From Leptospira mtsangambouensis (GTDB taxonomy: Bacteria > Spirochaetota > Leptospiria > Leptospirales > Leptospiraceae): a stretch of 64,000 nt of DNA. A program made the translations under genes and the position numbers. A model generated the notes under the pieces. It did no database searches and had not been told where the DNA came from. It worked only from the letters and a program-made list of their open reading frames with translations. Below, in pieces: positions 45,791-53,247 of the stretch (the first letter of the stretch is position 1; the number at the start of each line of letters is the position of its first letter). The stretch lies in the NCBI RefSeq assembly GCF_004770475.1, contig NZ_RQHK01000017.1:682001-746000 (forward strand), given 5' to 3'.

Positions 45791-46962
45791 TATGCTTCTA
45801 GAATTACTTTTAATTCCTTTGCATTAGATGCACATAATGATTGTTTTTCGATGTTTTTTGCCTTTAAGTGTCCACCAGTTAATCTTTGGCTTACAACACT
45901 TGGCCCAAAGTCAATGATTGTGTTAATGGCACTGTCATTAAAAATAGGAGCAATCGCCAAATCCCAGTAAAGTGGCTCAATGAGGACCATCTTAAAAAGG
46001 ATGTCACGTAGGTTTCCATCTTTTTGTAAGTTGTGACCATCATAGATACTATATACAGGAACTTTTAAATCAGCGCCAGTATATGGGAATGGAACCACAG
46101 ATGCATCTTCTGCATTGAATTTATCAAGTGATGTTTCCATAAATGGGCAATGGAAAGGTGCAGTTGTTTTCAAATAAACAAACTTAAATTTCTTTTCGTC
46201 CATTTCTGCTTTCCATTGTTTACGGAATGCAAGAAGTGAAGAAGGAAGTGCAGAAAGAATCATAGAATCTGGAGTGTTGTAAAGAGAAATGAAAACTGTG
46301 TCTTGTCCTTTGAGTCCAAGAGAGTCATTTGTTTTTTTCACTCTTTCTTCTAATTCATCTTTTGAATAACCAATCACTGCAACCATAGGCGCTGGATTTT
46401 TATCTCCGTTGGCTTCGTTTTCTTTCACAACTTCTTCCGGAACAACAAAGTTAGGATAAACTTTTTGACCGTTGAATCCAAGATAAAACACAAACTTTAA
46501 GAAGTCAGAATATGCCTTTAAAAAATCGGCTCCATCTTTTCCAAGACCAACAAGTGCAGAAGCAATGACCCCTTGGCTATGTCCGCTGACAGCACCAGTT
46601 GCTTTGATGAGTTCAGCTGTTGGGTAACCACGTTTTGAAACCAAAACGTAATTGGCAATTTGGGTCATAAAGATTCCCGGAACAGAAATCGGTGCGCGAG
46701 CTAGATAATCTTCAGAAGGAGCAGCATCTGGATTTTCGATCCAAGATTTGAAATCAAATCCTTCATTGAGGAGTGGACTTTTGCCATCACGAGCGGCAAT
46801 TTCAGCAATGGTTTTGAAACTTGTTTCGAAAAATTCTTTGAGTTCTGGTTCTGCGTATAATTTTACGAGTTCTTTTAGATAAGGTGAACCCTGTCCCCCA
46901 AATTGAAGGAAAAATTTTTGTGAATTTTGGAGGGTACCCGTAAGGAGTTTGGCCGATGTCAT
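45790..46962 (-). CDS. Acyltransferase (malonyl/acetyl transacylase-like) domain protein
   Basis: A 390-residue stand-alone acyltransferase-type protein: FLQFGGQGSPYL (Gln-Gly-Gly loop), nucleophile in SGHSQGV (Ser of GHSQG, about residue 125) and the general-base His in TTAPFHCPFM. GHSQG and APFHxP are typical of type I FAS/PKS transacylase domains rather than bacterial FabD. Substrate (malonyl, acetyl or other acyl) is unknown. It is the first gene of a minus-strand pair with the WYL regulator. No ketosynthase or ACP is nearby. Confidence 0.82.
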   Translation of the reverse strand: MTSAKLLTGTLQNSQKFFLQFGGQGSPYLKELVKLYAEPELKEFFETSFKTIAEIAARDGKSPLLNEGFDFKSWIENPDAAPSEDYLARAPISVPGIFMTQIANYVLVSKRGYPTAELIKATGAVSGHSQGVIASALVGLGKDGADFLKAYSDFLKFVFYLGFNGQKVYPNFVVPEEVVKENEANGDKNPAPMVAVIGYSKDELEERVKKTNDSLGLKGQDTVFISLYNTPDSMILSALPSSLLAFRKQWKAEMDEKKFKFVYLKTTAPFHCPFMETSLDKFNAEDASVVPFPYTGADLKVPVYSIYDGHNLQKDGNLRDILFKMVLIEPLYWDLAIAPIFNDSAINTIIDFGPSVVSQRLTGGHLKAKNIEKQSLCASNAKELKVILEA

Positions 46963-47289
46963 TTTATCTTCCTGAGATATGATTTTTCTGTTACCGTACA
47001 GATCGGACTTCCTAGAACAAGGAGAAAATTCAAGGGAGGAACCTAAGAAAGGGACAGGAATTTTACACTCACAGGCTTAGGTGAGTGGATTGAGAGGGAA
47101 AGCGAGTTACTTTGGAGCGTCAGTATTAAAAAATACTGAGTGAAAAGAGTGAGTGGGTTTCATTTTCGATCGGGTGGACTTGTAAACTGAGTGGAAAACG
47201 AAAGTCAGTTACCGTTTTCAGTGACTTTCAAAGGAAACCCGGTGAAAAAGGTAAGTGACTTTACTTTTCCTTTCCCACCAGTTGTCGAA
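46963..47289. other. Intergenic region with stem-loops and repeated GTGAGTG motifs
   Basis: No gene is seen. Three stem-loops: CACTCAC/GTGAGTG (47066-47087), CAGTATT/AATACTG (around 47120-47137) and AAAGTCA/TGACTTT (47200-47227). GTGAGTG or GAGTGG recurs at 47081, about 47149 and about 47190, and GTGACTTT occurs twice (about 47221 and 47256). Some could belong to the promoter of the acyltransferase gene or to the end of the 47.3-47.6 kb gene. Confidence 0.5.
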
Positions 47290-47562
47290 TTATGCCGCTT
47301 TACTTTGTTCGAGATTGGATTTAATGCGTTCGTGGTCCAAGGCGAGAAGAACGATATTTTCAAAATAGGTAGAAAAGTCGATCCTTCCTGACGAATAGTC
47401 TTCATGGAGAAGGGCTAAAAGAAGATAGAACATAGATCCTCCTGGTGGTTCCGAATCTAGCAATGTGACATAATTCGGAAAGTCTTTTTCATTCAAAGAG
47501 TTACCTTGAGTGTCGGCCAGTCTGGAAATTTTTGTAGGAAAATAATCTCTAAGCACTGTCAT
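47290..47562 (-). CDS. Hypothetical small protein
   Basis: A 90-residue acidic protein from ATG 47562, which has GAGGA eight bases upstream; the longer frame (GTG 47601) is less likely because its site is poor. It reads RDYFPTKISRLADTQGNSL, then a mid-region LYYLLLALLHEDYS-like hydrophobic patch (FYLLLALLHEDYSSGR) and a C-terminal helix. No family is recognised. It is divergent from the symporter gene. Confidence 0.55.
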   Translation of the reverse strand: MTVLRDYFPTKISRLADTQGNSLNEKDFPNYVTLLDSEPPGGSMFYLLLALLHEDYSSGRIDFSTYFENIVLLALDHERIKSNLEQSKAA

Positions 47563-47611
47563 TCGGGATTTCCTCTTTACAAAGTTTAATTTTCGCATCA
47601 CTTACGAGCGT

Positions 47612-49204
47612 ATGTTCGTTTCCCTTGGACCCATTGACTATTTAATCCTTTTGGTTTTTGTGGGGTTCATGATTGTGATTGGGGTTCTCTTGAAGAAATC
47701 CATGAACCAATCGAGTGATTTTCTCCTGGCGGGGCGAAAGATCCCCAGTTGGATCACGGGGATCGCTTTTATTTCTGCTAATATTTCCGCATTGGAATTA
47801 CTCGGGATGAGTGCCAGTGGTGCGGAATATGGCTTTTTGACCTTCCATTTCTACTACTTAGGTGCCATTCCAGGGATGATTTTTCTTGGGATCTTTATGA
47901 TGCCATTTTATTATTCTTCCAAAATACGAAGTGTACCTGAATACCTACGTTACAGGTTCAACCGACCTGCACATCTTTTAAACGCATCCATCACATTGTT
48001 ATCGTTAGCTCTTGGTTCAGGGATTTATCTTTATTCTTTGTCTTTGGTCTTTGAAACAATGTTTGGTTGGAATCCTCATCTATCCATTTTATTTAGTGCC
48101 TTTATTGTTTTGATTTATACATACTTTGGTGGACTCAGTTCCTCTATTTATACAGAGGTGATGCAATTTTTTTTAACGGTTCTCGGTTTGTTTCCCCTTG
48201 TGATTATCGGATTGATTCGGTTAGGCGGTTGGGATGGACTTATGCAAAAAATTCCAAATTCACATAAACATATGTGGTTGGGGCTCGCCAATGGAAAAAA
48301 TGAACTGGGTTGGGACTTGTTAAGTGTCACTGTTGGTTTAGGTTTTGTATTGTCTTTTTCATATTGGACTTGTGGGTTTACGGAAGTGCAAAGGGCAATG
48401 GCTGCAAAAGATTACAGAGCAGCAAGAAGAACTCCACTCATTGGTGCTGTGTTTAAATTGTTTTTGCCATTTTTAACAGTCATCCCTGGGTTAATTGCAT
48501 TAACTGAATTTTCAAAAGAGATGAATGGAGAGTATAATAAAAGTTTTTTAATATTACTAAAAAACTTTTATCCAGCAGGAATGTTAGGTCTTGGTACCAC
48601 TGCTTTACTTGCAGCATTTATGGCAGGTATGTCTAGCTCCATTACGGCAATGAATACTATTTTTACTTATGATATTTACCAAACATATATCGATCAAAAC
48701 AAAGAAGATAAAGATTATTTAAAAATTGGAAAACTTTGTACAATGTTTGCAGTCTTTTTTGCAATTTTCGCATCGTATATTGCAATGCAATTTGAAAACA
48801 TTATGAACTACATACAGCTGTTATTCTCCTTTTTTAATGCACCACTCATTTCTATATTTTTGTTAGGGATGTTTTGGAAACGAGCGTCTGGATGGAGTGC
48901 CTTTTATGGAATGTTATTCGGAACAGGAAGTGGATTGGTTCATTTTATACTATATTCACTAGAGATTATATATTACAAATCGGATATGGTTTCTAATTTT
49001 TATGGTGCTATCTATTCCGGATTGGTTTGTTTTCTAACTATGGTTATCGTAAGTTTGATTGAAACGGAAGTTCCAGGAAAGGATCTTCATGGGTTAATTT
49101 ATTCGGATAGGGACAAAACAAATCCATTTTGGGATCCAAGAATTTTAGCTTGGGGCGTTGGACTGATTGTCTTTCTTGCCGGGTTTAATATCATTTTTGC
49201 ATAA
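47612..49204 (+). CDS. Sodium:solute symporter (SSS family)
   Basis: A 530-residue inner-membrane Na+ symporter of the SSS (SLC5) family with about thirteen to fourteen helices. The N-terminal part has QSSDFLLAGRKIPSWITGIAFISANISALELLGMSASG, the family's first helix pair and Na+ region, followed by YLGAIPGMIFLG and FMAGMSSSITAMNTIFTYDIYQ. It resembles sodium/glucose or myo-inositol carriers in layout, but the substrate is not decided. ATG 47612. Confidence 0.88.
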   Translation: MFVSLGPIDYLILLVFVGFMIVIGVLLKKSMNQSSDFLLAGRKIPSWITGIAFISANISALELLGMSASGAEYGFLTFHFYYLGAIPGMIFLGIFMMPFYYSSKIRSVPEYLRYRFNRPAHLLNASITLLSLALGSGIYLYSLSLVFETMFGWNPHLSILFSAFIVLIYTYFGGLSSSIYTEVMQFFLTVLGLFPLVIIGLIRLGGWDGLMQKIPNSHKHMWLGLANGKNELGWDLLSVTVGLGFVLSFSYWTCGFTEVQRAMAAKDYRAARRTPLIGAVFKLFLPFLTVIPGLIALTEFSKEMNGEYNKSFLILLKNFYPAGMLGLGTTALLAAFMAGMSSSITAMNTIFTYDIYQTYIDQNKEDKDYLKIGKLCTMFAVFFAIFASYIAMQFENIMNYIQLLFSFFNAPLISIFLLGMFWKRASGWSAFYGMLFGTGSGLVHFILYSLEIIYYKSDMVSNFYGAIYSGLVCFLTMVIVSLIETEVPGKDLHGLIYSDRDKTNPFWDPRILAWGVGLIVFLAGFNIIFA

Positions 49205-49257
49205 AGATTTATACGTACGTAATAAAATAGTAATTGAATGAGGGTATTAATCATTCT

Positions 49258-49596
49258 ATGTTTGTTGCAGTATATACCAAGACCATGAAACCAAATCATT
49301 ATACAGAAATTCCAGCCACATTCGAAGTTCAATTGGAACAGCTAAAGGATTATGATTCTAAAAAACACATTAGTGCTAGAGGGATTATGTTTCTCCATCC
49401 TTATGACATAGAAGTACCATCTATTTTAAAAGTGTCTTTAAAAATGATTTCTATGACAGGTTCTGTTGACTTTCTTGTAAAAACTTTGAAATGTGAAAAA
49501 CTTGGAAACGAACCTTTATACGAAATCCATTGTAATTTTTATGACACAAATGCTGAAAAAGAAGACGAAGTGTTGGGTTTTATTAGTAGTTACTGA
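49258..49596 (+). CDS. Hypothetical protein, PilZ-like
   Basis: A 112-residue beta-rich protein. The order (NHYTEIPATFEVQL, then HISARGIMFLHPYD, then LKVSLKMI) resembles PilZ domains (where the second element is usually DxSxxG), but the RxxxR c-di-GMP-binding motif is missing, so nucleotide binding is unlikely. The start ATG 49258 was chosen; a TTG at 49234 is in frame and GAGGG lies 13 bases upstream of the ATG. It converges on the M23 lipoprotein gene. Confidence 0.5.
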   Translation: MFVAVYTKTMKPNHYTEIPATFEVQLEQLKDYDSKKHISARGIMFLHPYDIEVPSILKVSLKMISMTGSVDFLVKTLKCEKLGNEPLYEIHCNFYDTNAEKEDEVLGFISSY

Positions 49597-49618
49597 TTTC
49601 GTATATTACAAAATTGCA

Positions 49619-50398
49619 TTAAAGGGTCCCACCCTTTTCCATCAGAAACTGAAAACTTTCTTCTGAAAAAGATTTTTCCTTTGGTCCATATTGCATGAGC
49701 CACCTTGTTGGTGGCAAAAAACCTTCTGTTTTTAGTGCATAACCCCCACCTAACGGTCCACCGATGATTGAACGAAGTTCGAAATGTAGATGCGCGGGAT
49801 AGTTTCCATTAGCATCTCCAATCGTTCCAATCCATTCTGTTTTTTTCACCAATTGTCCAGGTTCTACATCAATGGTATGAAGGTGGGCATAAACTGTTTC
49901 TAAAAACCAAAAATCTCCATTCCCCACATTATGGTAATGAACAATCCTAACCACTTTACCCCAACCACCACCATAATCGGCAATTTCAGAAACCACTCCA
50001 TTCCCGAACGCATAGACTGGGGCTGCATAATCACTATCACCACCGGTGATTGCATTCCAATCTTCGCCTAAATGTTTTCTCCCTCCAAACTTTCCATTTT
50101 CGGCTCCAAACTTTTGAGCCAAATAATATCCTTCCGCATATTTTCCACCAACAGGAAATTCAAAGTCAGTGGCTTGGAAAGAGGGATATCGTTTTAGAAT
50201 GGGATACGGGTCTGTGGTGCGAACTTCCCCCGATGATTCCATCCATCCAAAGAGAGGGTTTCCTTGGTATGAATATCCTTTGGAGGCACAACCTGTCCCG
50301 AGGAGCGCAAGACAGATTGTGAAAAAGAAAGGAAAAAAATGGTTATCTGCTACGAACCAATTTCTTTTTAGAAGTTCTCGAAGATTTAGAAGAATCAT
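49619..50398 (-). CDS. M23-family peptidase-like lipoprotein
   Basis: A 259-residue exported protein with a long N-terminus and signal segment ending Leu-Gly-Thr-Gly-Cys (Cys37). The M23 domain (about 90-215) has the zinc motif HLGEDWNA (HxxxD) and the HxH in PAHLHFEL, so it may cleave peptidoglycan cross-links. Its start overlaps the flavin monooxygenase gene by 56 bases; no better in-frame start exists before the signal segment. A second M23 protein is encoded at 21.3-22.4 kb. Confidence 0.78.
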   Translation of the reverse strand: MILLNLRELLKRNWFVADNHFFPFFFTICLALLGTGCASKGYSYQGNPLFGWMESSGEVRTTDPYPILKRYPSFQATDFEFPVGGKYAEGYYLAQKFGAENGKFGGRKHLGEDWNAITGGDSDYAAPVYAFGNGVVSEIADYGGGWGKVVRIVHYHNVGNGDFWFLETVYAHLHTIDVEPGQLVKKTEWIGTIGDANGNYPAHLHFELRSIIGGPLGGGYALKTEGFLPPTRWLMQYGPKEKSFSEESFQFLMEKGGTL

Positions 50399-51773
50399 GA
50401 CGTCCTTCCGAAAGGAATTCCGCTCGTGCTTCGATTGGCAAATGGTTTCCGAGTTTTGCCGATCTTTTTTTACCTGTTGCCATCTCTTCTTTCATCTCAT
50501 ATAGAAAAGAATCGTAATCCACTTGGATGGTGTGGCGTGTACTACTCACATACCTTTTTTGCATTTTGACTTGGTCATGTTCGATGGCTTTTTCCATATC
50601 CTCTTTAGAAGGTAATACATAATTTCCAGTAAGATATTGAGAGATCCATTTTCCTTGGCATTCTGCGAGTGGCATAATGGCACCTAACGGTTGCATAAGC
50701 CCCACAAAAAACAAATCATTGATTCCTGGTTTGATCATTTTGTAAAAAAGAGGGAGGTAATTATTGGGAGCGGAAATAAAATCCTCATCAAAGAATGGAA
50801 ACTTGATATTGTAACCTGTACAGTAAATGAGAACATCCGCTTCTTCTTCTGTTCCATCTGCAAAAGCAATTTTTTTCCCTTTGAGTTCTGTAATGACAGG
50901 TTTTGGTTTGATATCCCCTCGTCCTAGCCTAACAAGTAAATCTTGAGAGATGGTGGGGTGTGCTGAACCAAACTTATGATCTGGTTTTGGTAAACCAAAG
51001 TCTTCCATCTTTCCGACACCAAAACGAATGAGAAGGTGAGCGAGTGTTTGTTGGATAAAAAAAGGAACCCAATGCGGAGTGTATTCTGTTAATTTATCTA
51101 ATGGTTTTCCAAATAGATAGTTGGGAATGACGTAGGCACCACGTCTTGCTGATAAAAATACTTTTTTTGCAACACCAGGCCTAGAAAGTTCCACGGAGAT
51201 ATCCATCGCACTATTTCCCATACCAAGAACGACTACGTTTTTTCCTTCACATTTAACGGGCGTTTTTGGATCTACATAGGAATGGGAATGCATGATTTGG
51301 CCCGAAAATTTTCCAGGAAAGGCGGGGTCGGGCCAACGTTCACTCCAATGGTGTCCATTAGCAACAACTAACACGTCATAGTATTTGACTGGACCTTTTT
51401 CGGGAGTGATTTTCCAAATTCCATCTTCGGTGCGTTCTGCTTTTTTGACTCCGTTTTTAAATTGGATGTGTTTGCGAAGTCCAAAGTGATCCACATAGGA
51501 TAAAAAGTATTTTTGAATGGGCTCATGGTTTGGATAATCCGCATAATTTGTGGGCATCGGGTAGTCACGGTATTCCATTCGATCCCTGTGAGTATTGATA
51601 TGAAGGGATTTGTAAATATTGCTGAGGCCATTGTCGTTTTTGTAACGCCAGTTACCTCCCACATCACTTCCTTTTTCGTAACAATCAAAAGGAATTCCAT
51701 TTTCCTTTAGAGATTTAATGACTGTTATACCGGAGGAACCGGCCCCGATCACACAAACTTTAGGAAGTGGCAT
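50343..51773 (-). CDS. Flavin-containing monooxygenase (FMO/BVMO type)
   Basis: A 476-residue FAD/NADPH monooxygenase. The FAD loop is VIGAGSSG (residues 8-15), the FMO signature FxGxxxHxxxY is FSGQIMHSHSY (about 162-172), and the NADPH loop is VLGMGNSAMD. Such enzymes oxygenate amines, sulfides or ketones. The Lys/Ser/Arg-rich tail (GKKRSAKLGN, SRTSKKK) is unusual for the family. Its end overlaps the M23 lipoprotein gene. ATG 51773. Confidence 0.88.
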   Translation of the reverse strand: MPLPKVCVIGAGSSGITVIKSLKENGIPFDCYEKGSDVGGNWRYKNDNGLSNIYKSLHINTHRDRMEYRDYPMPTNYADYPNHEPIQKYFLSYVDHFGLRKHIQFKNGVKKAERTEDGIWKITPEKGPVKYYDVLVVANGHHWSERWPDPAFPGKFSGQIMHSHSYVDPKTPVKCEGKNVVVLGMGNSAMDISVELSRPGVAKKVFLSARRGAYVIPNYLFGKPLDKLTEYTPHWVPFFIQQTLAHLLIRFGVGKMEDFGLPKPDHKFGSAHPTISQDLLVRLGRGDIKPKPVITELKGKKIAFADGTEEEADVLIYCTGYNIKFPFFDEDFISAPNNYLPLFYKMIKPGINDLFFVGLMQPLGAIMPLAECQGKWISQYLTGNYVLPSKEDMEKAIEHDQVKMQKRYVSSTRHTIQVDYDSFLYEMKEEMATGKKRSAKLGNHLPIEARAEFLSEGRHDSSKSSRTSKKKLVRSR

Positions 51774-51894
51774 AGTAATTCTCTCGCAACTAAAGATAGA
51801 CTTAGGGAGAGATTTTCAGAATACAGAATGTCGTTATCAAGAAGATTTTACTTTTCTAAGTAAAAAAAGAGTTATTTTGACATATATTCAATGT

Positions 51895-52470
51895 TTAACG
51901 ATCAGATTTAGAAGGTTTTTCTTGGGTTTCCAAAAAAGAACGAATCTCTGTTTCTCCATTGGAAATCTGGATCTTCGTAATCTTTCCCGCTTTTAGTTGG
52001 ATGAGAGTGAGAGAACCTTTTGTTCTTGGAAAAGGATCTGCAATTTTTTCCTCTCTCACCAAACGAAGAGTATATGGATAGGATTTCATTTTTGGAAGTG
52101 CTACAAACTTTGAAATAAGGGACGGCATTTTATGAATATCGGAAATAAGCACTGCATGCCTTCCTTCCAAATATCCTTTTCCTTCTTTTTCTAAAATGGG
52201 ATGGATGATTTTACTGGCATCCATATCAGCAATAAAAATTACCTTTGTCGTATCTATAGGGATCGGACTTGGTTCTTCCCACTGGTTTGTATAATTGATT
52301 TCAGGAAGGGAGTTGCCAAGAGCAAGTGTCGGGGCAGTTGGTTCTTCTGCAGATAGAGAAAAAGTCAAAAGCAAAATAAGATATAAACTTGAGTTTTTTA
52401 AGAATTGAATCGTTGATTTGAATTTGTATGAAAACAAATTTTTTGTGAATTGGTTTTTGGTTCGGTTCAT
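51895..52470 (-). CDS. Exported hypothetical protein
   Basis: The 191-residue protein has an unusually long N-terminus (about 27 residues, basic) before a hydrophobic signal segment (SSLYLILLLTFSLSAEEP). The mature part has strand-helix alternation (KVIFIADMDASKIIHPIL, HAVLISDIHKMPSL, SLTLIQLKAGKI), a thioredoxin-like pattern without a Cys pair. No family is assigned. It follows the thioredoxin lipoprotein gene by 33 bases, so the two may form one operon. Confidence 0.65.
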   Translation of the reverse strand: MNRTKNQFTKNLFSYKFKSTIQFLKNSSLYLILLLTFSLSAEEPTAPTLALGNSLPEINYTNQWEEPSPIPIDTTKVIFIADMDASKIIHPILEKEGKGYLEGRHAVLISDIHKMPSLISKFVALPKMKSYPYTLRLVREEKIADPFPRTKGSLTLIQLKAGKITKIQISNGETEIRSFLETQEKPSKSDR

Positions 52471-52503
52471 AAAATTGAACAGTTTGTTTAAAACAAACTT
52501 CTC

Positions 52504-52950
52504 CTAAAGATGATATAAAAATTCTAAAACTTGTTCTTTTGTCATCTTACTTGCGTTAGAGAATTCACCACCTTTTGTTGAGGTGAGAATGTTTCCTTCT
52601 GGGCTTATGATGACAAGAGCAGGGATTCCATTTTGAATGGGGTTTCCTAGTTTTTCATTTAGACTTAAATTTTTGTCGAAGCGGCCGACATCTACTTTGA
52701 AGAGGACAAAATTTTCTTTGAGGACAGCCTTTGGTTCTGGTTCCCCAAAAATCCCATCTAATGCTCTACAGTCGGGACACCAATCGGCTCCGAAAAGTAC
52801 GATGAGCTTACGGTTGGAGTTTTTTGCCAAAGCCAAACTTTCTTCATACTGGGAAAATATTATGTCACTTTGTTTGGAACAATAAAAAAGATCGGAGAGA
52901 GAGGATCCAAAAATTAGAAGAGAGAGAAGAATTTGAAACTTACGTTCCAT
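52504..52950 (-). CDS. Thioredoxin-fold lipoprotein
   Basis: A 148-residue exported thioredoxin-like protein. The signal peptide (QILLSLLIFGSSLSDL) ends Leu-Phe-Tyr-Cys24, a loose lipobox. The redox motif is CxxC in FGADWCPDCRAL, with FVLFKVDVGRFDKN and the cis-Pro in NGIPALVII, so it may reduce or exchange disulfides in the periplasm (DsbD C-domain or thioredoxin_7 type). The ATG directly abuts the terminator T-run of the gene upstream, so no ribosome site is present. Confidence 0.82.
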   Translation of the reverse strand: MERKFQILLSLLIFGSSLSDLFYCSKQSDIIFSQYEESLALAKNSNRKLIVLFGADWCPDCRALDGIFGEPEPKAVLKENFVLFKVDVGRFDKNLSLNEKLGNPIQNGIPALVIISPEGNILTSTKGGEFSNASKMTKEQVLEFLYHL

Positions 52951-52976
52951 AAAAAAAAGCGGAAGGATTCTTCCGC
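52951..52976 (-). terminator. Intrinsic terminator of the 49-residue protein gene
   Basis: On the minus strand GCGGAAG pairs with CTTCCGC over a four-base loop (52959-52976), followed by eight T (52958-52951). It is a classic rho-independent shape. It lies just after the 49-residue protein stop and directly before the thioredoxin start codon. Confidence 0.85.
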
Positions 52977-52981
52977 ATGTT

Positions 52982-53131
52982 TTATTTCTTAGCGATTTCT
53001 TTAAGGATTTCTTGTCTTTTTTTATCTTTATCGATATGGGAAAGAGACAACCAATCGCGTTTCAATTGTTTTTCTGAAACACCTTTGAAGGTTGCATATT
53101 TGCCGAGGATTTTTGCTGTTTTTGCGTTCAT
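52982..53131 (-). CDS. Small basic protein (49 residues)
   Basis: A 49-residue frame from ATG 53131 to TAA 52982, too short for most ORF tracks. It reads MNAKTAKILGKYATFKGVSE, then a Trp-containing helix and a Lys-rich end (DKKRQEILKEIAKK), as in small helical conserved proteins. The purine-rich GGAGAGG lies about 16 bases upstream, a bit far, and the frame stays open upstream without a good start. A strong terminator right after its stop supports a real transcript. Function unknown. Confidence 0.6.
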   Translation of the reverse strand: MNAKTAKILGKYATFKGVSEKQLKRDWLSLSHIDKDKKRQEILKEIAKK

Positions 53132-53247
53132 GCCAACCAGATTCTTTTGCCTCTCCTTTCTGTCAATGCGAACCTTGGTTGCTGTTTCATCCTTGACCCC
53201 TAAACTCTTTACGAAACATAGTAAAGTGCAAGAAATCCAAAGACCCT

